The notes under the pieces: model-generated
Database searches by the model: none
What the model saw: only the letters and a program-made list of their open reading frames with translations
Told to the model about the DNA's origin: nothing
From: Rhodocyclaceae bacterium
Lineage (GTDB): Bacteria; Pseudomonadota; Gammaproteobacteria; Burkholderiales; Usitatibacteraceae
Reading direction: 5' to 3'
NCBI GenBank assembly: GCA_020247545.1
Contig: JADCIX010000001.1
Location: 62,001-126,000 of the forward strand
Length of the DNA: 64,000 nt
Translations under genes and position numbers: made by a program
In this document: positions 37,238 to 46,044 of the stretch, piece by piece
Numbering within the stretch: position 1 is the stretch's first letter
Layout of the letters: each line of letters begins with the position of its first letter

Positions 37238-37721
37238 AGGGCGGTTTATAAAGAGGGTTGCTGCCGTTTTCCTCTTCACCATCAGCACATTGGTATTCGC
37301 TGAATCAACCCTGACCAAGGCCACGGATCTACATTCTGACGCCGCTGCCGCGCACAAGGCCGGGGTGCCGATTCTGGTGCTCTACAGCCTACCCGGCTGC
37401 CCCTACTGCGAAGCCATACGGCGCAGTCACCTCGCTCCGATGGCGGCCGAAGTTCCACCCAAAGCCATCATCCGACAGATTGACTTGCAATCGGCCGCCG
37501 CCTTGCGTGGTTTCGACGGCAAACCCACCACCCATGCCGAGTTTGTGCGGGCGCGTGGCATCAAGTTCGCGCCGGTCGTGAGCTTCTTCGGTAGCGACGG
37601 GCGGTCGGTCGGCGAATCGCTGGTGGGGAGCATGCTGCCCGATTTCTACGCGGCCTATCTGGCAGATGGCTTGCAAGCCGCGACAGCCAAGGTACGCGGT
37701 CCAGTACCCTCCCGCCAGTAG
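37191..37721 (+). CDS. Periplasmic thioredoxin-like protein (SoxW-type)
   Basis: A thioredoxin-fold protein with redox site CPYC (Cys70/Cys73) in YSLPGCPYCEAIRRSHLAP, a hydrophobic export signal (VAAVFLFTISTLVFAES) and a conserved cis-Pro segment KFAPVVSFF. It probably reduces or protects Sox components such as the SoxY cysteine, as described for SoxW. The start is uncertain. No ATG lies between the soxB stop and the signal peptide; GTG 37191 is the best in-frame choice. The residues before the signal core (WAPACAGAG) are encoded by the palindromic repeat, which seems to have disturbed the original start. Confidence 0.75.
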   Translation: MLIPFGANWAPACAGAGRFIKRVAAVFLFTISTLVFAESTLTKATDLHSDAAAAHKAGVPILVLYSLPGCPYCEAIRRSHLAPMAAEVPPKAIIRQIDLQSAAALRGFDGKPTTHAEFVRARGIKFAPVVSFFGSDGRSVGESLVGSMLPDFYAAYLADGLQAATAKVRGPVPSRQ

Positions 37722-37972
37722 AGCGAGTTCTGATTTAGTCGATGGACAGGGTGATTTATAGGGCCAATGGGATTTCAGTCTGGTTGAATTTTTTTACCCA
37801 TTCGGTTGGTACTGATTGTTTATCTCGGCGGGCTGTCTGAGTCGGTGGTGGAAGACTGAGAAACATCCAAAGACGACCCGCCTCGCTCCGACTGAGCTTG
37901 CGGTCCTGTCGCTGAAAGTCGCGGTACGTCGAGCAGCGATACTTACACCCAGCCGACGATCTCAAAGCTACA

Positions 37973-38134
37973 TCAGTCCTCGATCATCGCCAGAATTGGC
38001 CAGCCCTCATCGGCCAGACTGTTGGTGATATCAGCCACCCAGGTCTGATTCGGGGCGTTCAGTGCGCATTGCCGGTTGAGTGGACTCTTGGCCACTGGCA
38101 ACTGATGCTTGGGATCTTTCGTGACGCGGAACTT
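37973..38134 (-). pseudogene. Relic of an IS3-family transposase (OrfB)
   Basis: Read on the minus strand, 53 codons encode KFRVTKDPKHQLPVAKSPLN and, further on, NAPNQTWVADITNSLADEGW, the start of the integrase core of IS3-family transposases (usual form APNQVWVADITY..TDEGW). A stop precedes it and a TGA ends it soon after the first catalytic Asp. No inverted ends or OrfA remain. The surrounding 755-bp spacer holds this relic, a miniature element (38213-38391) and otherwise nothing clear. Confidence 0.8.
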
Positions 38135-38212
38135 CTAAAGTAACAGCAACTTAGCCCTCCACAATTTCGGACCCCGTTCATGCAATTGCGATGAGTCATA
38201 CGCATGGCCTAG

Positions 38213-38391
38213 TCTGAATATTTCATGGGGGCGCGTTCGAAAGCGGGCGAGTAGGTGAACAAGCGAGCGGTTTTTTGCCTGACCGACCATAGCATAGCGG
38301 GCTATGCTTCGGCAGCAAGGCGCAAAATTGCCGTCCAATCGCCCAGAGGCAACGTCCTTCTAAGCAACCGGCGACCCATGAAGTATTCAGG
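38213..38391 (+). repeat. Miniature inverted-repeat element, short copy, flanked by CTAG
   Basis: This 179-bp element has ends TCTGAATATTTCATGGGGGC and CGACCCATGAAGTATTCAGG, flanked by CTAG at 38209-38212 and 38392-38395. Inside it has the palindrome AGCATAGCGGGCTATGCT. Compared with the 41521 copy it lacks about 65 bp internally. It has no coding capacity. Confidence 0.85.
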
Positions 38392-38476
38392 CTAGAATAC
38401 GGCGCGTTGATTCCGCTGTCCTAATTTGTGATTGTTCGAGCGTTTTCTTGGGTTGGATTTAGAGAGGAAAAATTTC

Positions 38477-39898
38477 ATGAAGCTGCGTCAGCTCGTTGTT
38501 TTGTGTTGCGCTTGTCAGCTCACGCTGGCCGTCGCACAGCAGTCTCCCGCCCCCGCCCTCGAATGGAAATCCGGCGACTTAACATTGCGCGGCGGGGTGG
38601 ACGCGCATGCGGCTTATTATTCGATGAGTGGTGCCTGGTGGAATCTGGCGGCCAGCGCTGCGCCGACTTATAACACCGACCGCAGCTTTGGCGAGCTGTG
38701 GTTACACCCTAAGCTGAATGGCCGCTACGATTTGGCTGCAGAACGGCAGTTGTATGGAGCGCTTTCAATGGGTCTAACTAAAACACTCGGTGCGGATGCT
38801 TTTGATAATCGCAATAAGGGGGCTGTGCGCCTTGAAAATGCGCACATCGGGATTCGTGGGAAATTTGACAAGGCTTGGTATTACGATTTTTCTGCGGGAC
38901 GCCAGCCATTCACACTTGGTACGGGCATGTTGCTCGCTGCTGGATCGAGCAACGGCACATCTTGGGGCGCGGCCGCTTCGACCCCACGCAAAGCTTGGGA
39001 GCAAACGGTCATCGCCCGCCTGGGGAGTGACGCTTTTAGCGGACAATTGTTTTATCTGGAACCTGCCGAAACACCGGAAACCCGCACCAATACTAGGTTG
39101 CATGGGGCTTCGCTGGAGTGGGCGAAGAATGAAAATGGCAAGGCAGGCTTAGCCTGGCTGGAAGTTCCCAAATCTACAGCAGTCTACCCGGGCAATCTGG
39201 CACCACTGGTATTCATTGAAAATGGCCGCGCTGGATTGAAAACCTGGCACGGTTGGCTGGACTTGAACGATGTTGTACCTGGGCTGAAAAACGTCGGGTT
39301 ACGTGCAGAATTTGCCGTTCAGCGCAACGATATCAAACGCGCCAATGGCCGTATTGACCCGATGAAAGCCAATGCCTGGCTGCTCGGCGCAAGTTATTGG
39401 GCGCAGACGCTACCATTTGCACCGCGCTTTAGTTATCACCGCGCGCGTTTTTCGGGCGATAAACCCGACACGCAGACCTACGAGCGTTTCGATCCGCTAT
39501 TTTGGGGCAATGGCCTCAACAACTGGTGGTTTGGTGCCAATGGCTCATACGCTTGGATCAATTCGAACCTGCAGGTACAGCGCTTCATCATTGATGCCTA
39601 CGCATCTGCCCGCGATATTCTGCAATTTCAGTATGTACGTACCTCCGCCGACGAACTCAATAGCGCGATTCAATACGGCCAAGGTGCCCGATTCGGCCCA
39701 CAGGGCCTGTTGGTTGGCGTACCCAAAAGGGAACTCTCTGATGAATATTACTTACAGTATGTACGGGTGTTTTCGTCAGCGTTGACTGGCGTGATTTTTG
39801 TTTCCCACAATACCCCCGGCGCGGGCTTGAAAGCGGTAGCGCCGCAAGGCGTGCGCAACTGGACGACCTTAGGCTTTCTTTTCTCTGCGAGTTTCTGA
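38477..39898 (+). CDS. Outer-membrane beta-barrel protein (alginate-export/porin-like)
   Basis: A 473-residue exported protein with signal peptide LVVLCCACQLTLAVAQQ. The mature part alternates aromatic and small residues in short strands typical of a beta-barrel, and ends in ...LGFLFSASF with a terminal Phe, the outer-membrane insertion signal. Segments such as ENAHIGIRGKFDKAWYYDF and AGRQPFTLGTGM suggest the alginate-export-like barrel family. The substrate is unknown. The start at 38477 follows a weak GAGAGGAAA site; the frame is open 15 codons further upstream. Confidence 0.75.
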   Translation: MKLRQLVVLCCACQLTLAVAQQSPAPALEWKSGDLTLRGGVDAHAAYYSMSGAWWNLAASAAPTYNTDRSFGELWLHPKLNGRYDLAAERQLYGALSMGLTKTLGADAFDNRNKGAVRLENAHIGIRGKFDKAWYYDFSAGRQPFTLGTGMLLAAGSSNGTSWGAAASTPRKAWEQTVIARLGSDAFSGQLFYLEPAETPETRTNTRLHGASLEWAKNENGKAGLAWLEVPKSTAVYPGNLAPLVFIENGRAGLKTWHGWLDLNDVVPGLKNVGLRAEFAVQRNDIKRANGRIDPMKANAWLLGASYWAQTLPFAPRFSYHRARFSGDKPDTQTYERFDPLFWGNGLNNWWFGANGSYAWINSNLQVQRFIIDAYASARDILQFQYVRTSADELNSAIQYGQGARFGPQGLLVGVPKRELSDEYYLQYVRVFSSALTGVIFVSHNTPGAGLKAVAPQGVRNWTTLGFLFSASF

Positions 39899-40286
39899 CT
39901 GAATAGTGAGAACTTCCGCCAGTACAACGCACGCAGCCCTCCCGACGCACTGCGCCGAGCCAATCAGTCTGCTCCCGGCCTTGCAGCAGGCCAACACAAT
40001 CGCGTTCATGTAATGGCGAAATCGGCGGAATCGTCATGCAATTCAGACGGTGCATACCGTTTGTCGTGGCATCAAGGTGAATTGCTCGTCACTCGACGTT
40101 GACGATAGCGGGCTGACGGAGCATGACAGGCACGTGGGCGAACCACTGAAACTGCTCGAGGACCTGAAAATCGCCAAGAACCCGACTGTCGTCTAAATCA
40201 TCGACCACGCTACAGCCACCGCCCTTCGTCAGGTGCGAAGGCGGAACTCTAGCGATTGAATCGGTGCTTTCCTCGTCGGCGCTTTG
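39899..40286. other. 388-bp spacer between convergent outer-membrane genes, no gene seen
   Basis: This spacer lies between the ends of two convergent barrel genes. Open frames on both strands are short and interrupted, and I recognise no RNA, repeat or terminator hairpin. It may contain decayed coding sequence, but no family could be identified. Confidence 0.5.
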
Positions 40287-41024
40287 CTAGAAAAAATGTT
40301 TTAGCGCTAGCGAAAACGCCCCTTGATCTTTTCGGTCGCCAAAATCGCGGCTATATGAAAGTGAGCTTGCCCATTGTGCGCTGAACTGTTTATTGGCAAC
40401 GATTTCCGCCCGCTGCCAAGTCTTATTGCCGCCCCTGTGTTCCCAAGTCTGGCGCAGCTCCCCAGTCACTGCCCACCCCTGGCTCAATATGACAACCGGG
40501 ACGAGGCGAACTTCCGTATTGCTGAAGCTTGGCCGCTTAGTGTCCCCGCCAACCGAGGAAGTCTGTCTAACAACACCCGCCAAAATAAAACTCGGCGAAG
40601 CTGCATACACGGCCAAGCCCGCAACGTTAGCTTGGTAGCGTCCCGTCCCCAATGCGTCTTTACTGGCTGCGGGTAATACCGTTTCAGCCGAGGCACCGTA
40701 AGTCCATGCCCCGGCGGGGGCGATCCAGCGGGCACGGGCAAAGAAGTCGCCATTGCCAGTCGCCGACAATACGGGCGTGGACAGGCGCGTGTAGGTCGGC
40801 AACTCAAAATTCAAACCCCAGTTACTGTTGAGCTTGTAGTCATACTTCAGCGTGAGGCTGTTGGTTCTGCCACTGCCATCTAGTTCAATGGTTTTGGCAA
40901 TGACATCAAACCGGCTGTCAATCTCGGCAGGGTTCACGCCGCGCACTTGCTGGCCGTGGGCGGCTGTTGCGCATAAACCGAGCCCGAACAAGATTGAGGG
41001 AAGATGCTGGAATTTGTTTTGCAT
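40287..41024 (-). CDS. Outer-membrane protein, phenol-degradation MetA-like
   Basis: A 245-residue predicted outer-membrane protein with signal peptide LPSILFGLGLCATAAHGQQ, a strand-rich mature part (SLTLKYDYKLNSNWGLNFELP, GDFFARARWIAP) and C-terminal ...LALKHFF ending in Phe. The pattern resembles the family annotated as 'MetA-pathway of phenol degradation', small barrels of uncertain role. I placed the start at 41024, where the signal peptide begins. The frame stays open 141 codons further upstream, but that part does not look like this family. It converges with the alginate-export-like gene. Confidence 0.7.
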   Translation of the reverse strand: MQNKFQHLPSILFGLGLCATAAHGQQVRGVNPAEIDSRFDVIAKTIELDGSGRTNSLTLKYDYKLNSNWGLNFELPTYTRLSTPVLSATGNGDFFARARWIAPAGAWTYGASAETVLPAASKDALGTGRYQANVAGLAVYAASPSFILAGVVRQTSSVGGDTKRPSFSNTEVRLVPVVILSQGWAVTGELRQTWEHRGGNKTWQRAEIVANKQFSAQWASSLSYSRDFGDRKDQGAFSLALKHFF

Positions 41025-41516
41025 AACAAAGGCCTTATGAGTGGCGGAAAATCCGGATCCGTGGACACTTACTATTTTGCAGAGCCTGCCCGACGACGGC
41101 TCAGGCTGCATCGACCAGCATCCCGAACTGAGTGGCGTTTGCGCCGGGCTTTGAGAAACACACCCTTCTGTTCTATACCTTGCCTTCGGCTTGCCCGATA
41201 AAAACTCGGCGACCCGATCCGCACAACGCATTCGTTGAAGTAAAGCAAAATCTTCACAGGCAGAAAAATGGTACTCACGCGTGACTGCATTGTCAATGGC
41301 AATAAACCGTTCATACAACGGTTCACGCGCAACATAAGAGTCTAACGAGACGCGTTGTTGGAAATTGAGGGCTGGTTCCTGACACATCTTGGGGATTATC
41401 GCTACAGCTTGCCAGCGACACGGCATGGACCTGCCGTGAAGGCGCATCGTCGTTGCCTCAACGTTCCAAGCTCACTCCGGCGATGCAAGCCAGACAGAAC
41501 TCCTAGTAGGCCAAAC
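41025..41516. other. Unassigned stretch with an open minus-strand frame
   Basis: From 41447 down to 41025 the minus-strand frame of the MetA-like gene has no stop for 141 codons. The encoded sequence has many Arg, Cys and Ser residues and matches no family I recognise. It could be remnant coding sequence fused by chance or by deletion to the frame of the downstream gene. No terminator or RNA is evident. Confidence 0.35.
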
Positions 41517-41520
41517 CTAG

Positions 41521-41766
41521 CCTGAACATTTCATGGGTCGCCGGTTGCGTAGAAGGAGGTTGCCTCTGGGCGATTGGCAAACCAATTCGGCTCGTTTCTG
41601 TATTGCTCTGGATGCGGGCTGCAGGTTCGCTCTCGGGCGAATGGACGGCAATGTTCCGCCTTCCTGCCGAAGCATAGCCCGCTATGCTGTGGTCGGTCCG
41701 GCAAAAAATCGCTCGCCTGTTCACCCACTCGCCCGCTTTCGAACGCACCCCCATGAAATGTTCAGG
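41521..41766 (-). repeat. Miniature inverted-repeat element, long copy, flanked by CTAG
   Basis: This is the longest copy seen (246 bp), with ends CCTGAACATTTCATGGGTCG and CCCATGAAATGTTCAGG and CTAG on both sides (41517-41520, 41767-41770). On the minus strand it aligns with the 21586 and 38213 copies, including GCGAGCGATTTTTTGC and the AGCATAGCGGGCTATGCT palindrome. It has no transposase. It sits about 110 bp after the antiporter gene stop. Confidence 0.88.
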
Positions 41767-41879
41767 CTAGTGGCCGAATTGGCAATTGACAGGCAGAGCG
41801 CCATGCAACCAATGAACACGATGGCGATGCTCTTCCCCGAATCGAAGAGGTTCGAATAGCTTTCGGCAGAAAGCCGTAG

Positions 41880-43133
41880 TCACGATTGTTCGCGTGCGAC
41901 TACATCTGCTGGCTTGGGCTTGCCCAACATCACGCCATACAGCGCCTGCACCGGACGGGCGGAGAAACTCATTATCAATACCGCGCAAAGGGAGATACTC
42001 ACCAACACTACCATGTATGCTGTATCACGAATCAGCGCGCCTTCGGCCACGCCATATTGCAGCGGCAGGCTGGCCAGCACTGCCGCTGCGAGTCCCTTGG
42101 GGGCAAGCATTGAGGCAATCGCCGAATCCCGCAGTGAGAAGGATTCCCCGGCGAAGGCAAAGCGGGCGAGTGCGATCCGCGTCAGGAACACCAGAACCAT
42201 CATCGCCAGCGCCACCAGCAGCAGAACAGGTTCGCTGAATTGGATCGAAATGCCTAGATAGATAAAGAAATACGTCTTGAGTAGGAATACCGCCTCGCGG
42301 AAAAAGGTGATGTCCATTGGGGTCAGCGCCTCGATCCTGTGCTCCAAGCCGCGGAATCGTTTCAGCCAGCGCGAGTCGAAATTGGTCAGGGTCAGGCCCA
42401 GAGTCATCGCCGCGATGGCCCCTGAAAAGCCGAGAAATTCGCTCAGCCCATAGATTAGGAAGGCGTAGGCGATAGTGGCCGAGATCGTATTTGGAAAGTC
42501 GCGTACCTTGCCCAAGATCAGCAACCAGCCGATGCCGCCGAGAATGCCGATGACCGCCGCGAAGATAAGCGCTGAGAGTACGCTGCCGATCAGTTTGCCG
42601 GGTTCAACGCTACCGCTGGTAACTAGTTGCAGCAATGCAAATACGCCGACGATGCAGAGCACGTCGGTCAATGCCGACTCGAGCACCAGCGTGGTTGCCG
42701 CACCCTCTTGTAGACGCAATGACTCGACCATCGGAATCACCACTGCCGACGAGGTTCCAGCGAGGATTACCCCCAGCAAGAGTGCCGACAGCATCGGCAT
42801 TCCCAGAACAAGCATGGCCACTGTCGTGACGATTACGCCGGTAGCGATGAAGCAGCCGAACGTGAGCTTGCCGGTCGTGCTCATGGCTTTGCCCATCACG
42901 TAAAGGCGCAGGGAGGTGCCGCTTTCGAACAAGATGACCACCAGCGCAATGGTAGCGATCACCGGCCCGACCTTGCCGAAATCCGCCGCACTGACCCACC
43001 CCATCAGCGGCCCGGCCACCAACCCGATCAGCATGAGTACCAGCACATCAGGAATATTGGTGCGCCGGAACAGGATAGCGAGGAAGTGTGAAACAAAGAT
43101 CATCAGGCCGATGATCAGGATAATGGTCGACAT
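41880..43133 (-). CDS. Cation:proton antiporter (CPA family)
   Basis: An integral membrane exchanger of Na+ or K+ for H+. At 417 residues it is almost wholly hydrophobic, with about 12 membrane segments. Family signatures include a charged residue in a membrane segment (LVVILFESGTSLRL) and the discontinuous-helix region with GTSSAVVIPMV and ESALTDVLCIV. There is no C-terminal RCK/TrkA-N domain, so regulation by nucleotide is not expected. The ATG start has no strong ribosome site. The gene stands alone between the miniature element and tRNA-Asn. Confidence 0.88.
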   Translation of the reverse strand: MSTIILIIGLMIFVSHFLAILFRRTNIPDVLVLMLIGLVAGPLMGWVSAADFGKVGPVIATIALVVILFESGTSLRLYVMGKAMSTTGKLTFGCFIATGVIVTTVAMLVLGMPMLSALLLGVILAGTSSAVVIPMVESLRLQEGAATTLVLESALTDVLCIVGVFALLQLVTSGSVEPGKLIGSVLSALIFAAVIGILGGIGWLLILGKVRDFPNTISATIAYAFLIYGLSEFLGFSGAIAAMTLGLTLTNFDSRWLKRFRGLEHRIEALTPMDITFFREAVFLLKTYFFIYLGISIQFSEPVLLLVALAMMVLVFLTRIALARFAFAGESFSLRDSAIASMLAPKGLAAAVLASLPLQYGVAEGALIRDTAYMVVLVSISLCAVLIMSFSARPVQALYGVMLGKPKPADVVAREQS

Positions 43134-43291
43134 GATTTAGTGAGCCCTGATTTGATAAAAGGAGTCTCAAAAGTATAAGACCAATTGCATTTCAGTCCGG
43201 TTGCATTGTGTTGCCCCCCCCCACCGTTTCGCACCCTTTGAACTCACATACAGCGGTGAAATGCGATGGCAATTTTCCCGTTTAGTGGGGT

Positions 43292-43321
43292 TTGACCATC
43301 GAGCCAAAAAACCGCTAAAAT
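43292..43321 (+). promoter_or_regulatory. Promoter of tRNA-Asn
   Basis: TTGACC (43292-43297) and TAAAAT (43316-43321) are 18 bp apart. The predicted start near 43328 is about 26 bp before the mature tRNA 5' end, a normal leader for a stable RNA. Confidence 0.65.
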
Positions 43322-43353
43322 ATCGGACCTCGATCGTTTAAACACGCGTCGAT

Positions 43354-43429
43354 TCCCTGATAGCTCAGCCGGTAGAGCGACGGACTGTTAATCCGCAGGT
43401 CCCTGGTTCGAGTCCAGGTCGGGGAGCCA
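43354..43429 (+). tRNA. tRNA-Asn (anticodon GTT)
   Basis: This 76-nt cloverleaf has acceptor TCCCTGA pairing with TCGGGGA, anticodon GTT at 43387-43389, T-loop GGTTCGAGTCC and an encoded CCA end. It has its own promoter and is followed by a terminator hairpin. No second gene is on the transcript. Confidence 0.97.
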
Positions 43430-43440
43430 GTTACCACCGC

Positions 43441-43470
43441 AAATGGGCACTCGTTTGAGAGTGCCCATTT
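43441..43470 (+). terminator. Terminator hairpin after tRNA-Asn
   Basis: A perfect 12-bp stem, AAATGGGCACTC (43441-43452) with GAGTGCCCATTT (43459-43470), has a 6-nt loop and is followed by CTTTTG. The T-run is short, but the position after the tRNA fits a terminator. Confidence 0.75.
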
Positions 43471-44253
43471 CTTTTGTATAGCGAAGATCGCGAGATTGGC
43501 GTATGTGCCCCTTATATCAGCCGTTTTCGCTTCGATACGGACTTCATTGGCAAGCAAGCGGTATTGTTTGGCAAAGGGGCGGTTGACCTTCAATTACGCC
43601 GCCAATGCGTTCGAGACCGTCGCAGCGCTTGTTGTGCTGAGAGTCATTATCTGTCGCCCCTACGCAGGTCTGGGCCCAAGCGACGTCGAGCGTCTAGGCA
43701 ATGGCCTCGGGTACCGGCCTTCGCCGGTACGACATAAAGAGCTTGGGTGACCAATGCGCAACCGGCGCGGTAGTGTACCGGTTAACGCTCTGAGTTTTGA
43801 AGCCAATATTAGAAACTCTAGCTATGACAGGCATCTTCAGTCATTGTTGTCCGCAAACGCCCGCCAGCATTAGGGTTGGGCTTTTTGTTCCGAATTTTGC
43901 CTAGGCGGCGCGGTCGCGCAGCGCTGAAACATGCATAAGAACCACCGGTTTCTTTGGACGTGGCCTTTGAGGTGTATACAAAACGCCGTTTTCTATACAG
44001 CTTATAGGGACGAGTGCATTGGTAATGGCGTGTAAACGCGGGAAATGTTCCCTATTAGAAAGCACCCACGAACAGCAGCTCGGTCCAAATATACGCGCTT
44101 CCCCACAGCTCACAAATTCCTTTCGAACGCTCACAAGAAAAACGTTACGGCCAAGTATGCAGGCCAGTGCTTGGGCAGGAAGTCTCTGGACTTTTCGGGT
44201 AGCGTAAGTAAAATGAAGGCAAATTATCGTCAATTAGCCTAAAGGAAGTTCCC
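43471..44253. other. 783-bp region without a recognisable gene
   Basis: This region lies between the tRNA-Asn terminator and the next exported-protein gene. It contains a small palindrome around GTACCGGCCTTCGCCGGTAC (43711-43730) and short frames on both strands that match nothing I know. The last part presumably carries the promoter of the downstream gene, which I could not place. Confidence 0.45.
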
Positions 44254-45894
44254 ATGAAATTTCTAGACAAATATACAGTGCGCGGCCAGTCGTTGGCCTT
44301 TCATCTGATGTTTCTGTCTACGGCCTTGATCGTCAGTAGCGCAAGTGCACAACAGCGCGCTGAACGTAATCCGTTCTTGTCGGCCGATATCTATGGCGTC
44401 ACGCATATCAATCCAGCCAAGGAAAACAGCATTCCTTACCGTATTCCCCTAAAGACGCAGCGCGTAAATCTGGATTCTCTGGTTCCGGTCTGGGGTGGCC
44501 CGGTTAACAACGCGACTTATGCTTCGGCGATTCCCGGTTATTTCTGGTCGGTCTCGACGGACCGCGTAGCTTTGATTGATGCACGCGGCAAAAACTGGAA
44601 AAAGGTCTCGGACATTGATCTCCCCGGCGCAAAGCGTAGATCGCTTGATGCGCTGAAAAAGATCGTCAAATACAGCTATAGCGACATGAAGAGTTCAGAG
44701 GCACACCTTAAGGGTATCTTGGGTGAGTCTCCGGGTAGTGTTTTACCAGCCGGTATTTATGCTTTAGTTTCCAACAAGGACTTTGTGTACGCAAACGCGG
44801 GAACGATTGTTTCGGCCATCGGACGCGTGGACCCTAAAGACCCTACCAAAGGTCTTGAAGTCAAGGCTCAGTTCGACACCGCCACCATCATCCCCCCAAC
44901 CAGCGTCTTTGGTGAGACGCCAAGAGTGGGGCTGGTGGGAATGAATATGACTTACGACGGACATGTTGTTATAGGGGCGTTAAACGGTATTGCGGTTGTG
45001 GATAGTGCCCTCAAGAAAGGTCAATTTCACGCCTTTGGTGATGACAATCAGATGTCCACCAACTCGCTGGCCATTGACAAGAAGGGTGGCATTTATGTCG
45101 CAACGGGGTCGAAAAAGCCGCGTTTGCCGGGCGTGATGCATAAGCTAGTTTGGACCGGGAGCAAGATCTCTGATGATCCCAAAGATGGCGCATGGAAAGC
45201 GCAATATGAAGGGGGAGACTGGCCACCAGCGATTAAGGCAGGTACGGGTACCGGTTCGACACCGACACTGATGGGGTTTGGTGAGAACGAGGACAAGCTG
45301 GTACTGATTACGGATGGCGCAAATCGTATGAAACTGGTTGCCTTCTGGCGTGATGAGATCCCAGCTGATGCGCGTAAAGTCGAAGGGGCGCTTTCGCCTC
45401 GTATTGCTGACCAGAAGCCAGTGAGCGCAGGTATATCTGAACAACGTCGCTGGCTTCAATCAGAGCAAACGATTATCTCCTCAGGCTACGGAGCATTTGT
45501 CGTGAATAATCTGATCGAGGAGGGCCACCCTGACCGGATTATTGATGTCATGACGGTCGGCCCCGTGCATCGTCCGCCGCGCGGTGTTGAGAAGATAGTC
45601 TGGAACGAAAAGGAAAACCGTTTCTATTCGGCCTGGACGCGTGGCGATGTCGTTTCGGTAAGCATGGTGCCCTTGGCAAGTTCAGGTGCCGGGGCGGTTT
45701 TTGTAAACGGATACTCCGAGAAAGATGGTTGGGAAGTGACTGGCCTCGATTGGGAAACCGGTGCAACTGTCTCACGAACGATATTCGGTCATAACAACAA
45801 GGGTAACGGGGCCTACGCCATCCTGCAATTTCTTGAGGACGGCGACATGCTATTTAATTCCGTTATTGGACCGTATCGTATTCCATTGAAGTAG
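44254..45894 (+). CDS. Exported protein of unknown function, beta-propeller-like
   Basis: A 546-residue protein with a signal peptide (LMFLSTALIVSSASAQQ). I do not recognise the family. The mature part has repeated beta-rich blocks with Gly-Gly-His/Asn turns (MTYDGHVVIGALNGIAVVD, LAIDKKGGIYVATGSKKP, DNQMSTNSLA) that suggest a propeller of the SMP-30 or PQQ-like type, but no metal or cofactor set is certain. AAAGGAAG precedes the ATG, and the gene stands alone. A periplasmic enzyme or binding role is possible; no function is claimed. Confidence 0.8.
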   Translation: MKFLDKYTVRGQSLAFHLMFLSTALIVSSASAQQRAERNPFLSADIYGVTHINPAKENSIPYRIPLKTQRVNLDSLVPVWGGPVNNATYASAIPGYFWSVSTDRVALIDARGKNWKKVSDIDLPGAKRRSLDALKKIVKYSYSDMKSSEAHLKGILGESPGSVLPAGIYALVSNKDFVYANAGTIVSAIGRVDPKDPTKGLEVKAQFDTATIIPPTSVFGETPRVGLVGMNMTYDGHVVIGALNGIAVVDSALKKGQFHAFGDDNQMSTNSLAIDKKGGIYVATGSKKPRLPGVMHKLVWTGSKISDDPKDGAWKAQYEGGDWPPAIKAGTGTGSTPTLMGFGENEDKLVLITDGANRMKLVAFWRDEIPADARKVEGALSPRIADQKPVSAGISEQRRWLQSEQTIISSGYGAFVVNNLIEEGHPDRIIDVMTVGPVHRPPRGVEKIVWNEKENRFYSAWTRGDVVSVSMVPLASSGAGAVFVNGYSEKDGWEVTGLDWETGATVSRTIFGHNNKGNGAYAILQFLEDGDMLFNSVIGPYRIPLK

Positions 45895-45939
45895 AGTGTG
45901 CTGTCGCTTTCGCCCTTGCTAGTATACTGAAATAGTGAT

Positions 45940-45964
45940 CTCGCACCCCGCACTGGGGTGCGAG
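45940..45964. terminator. Stem-loop after the exported-protein gene
   Basis: CTCGCACCCC (45940-45949) and GGGGTGCGAG (45955-45964) form a perfect 10-bp stem with a 5-nt loop, 46 bp after the gene stop. No T-run follows, so termination is only a likely role. Confidence 0.45.
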
Positions 45965-46044
45965 GAATAAATGTACTTCAGTTAGACTGAACTAGCGGAC
46001 AGTAGGGTCGCATCCAGCAGACCGTATTCACGGTAAGTCTCCTG

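Noticed and set aside
37756-37965. 69-codon minus-strand frame after the thioredoxin-like gene
   Set aside because: No family match; it neighbours the IS3 relic and is more likely decayed sequence.
37741-43220. Similar short strings CCAATGGGATTTCAGTC (near 37763) and CCAATTGCATTTCAGTC (near 43183) as a repeat family
   Set aside because: Only about 25 bp are similar and no ends or structure could be defined.
43315-43593. 92-codon minus-strand frame over tRNA-Asn
   Set aside because: It reads through the antisense of the tRNA (the familiar false-ORF pattern SPTWTRTRDLRINSPSL).
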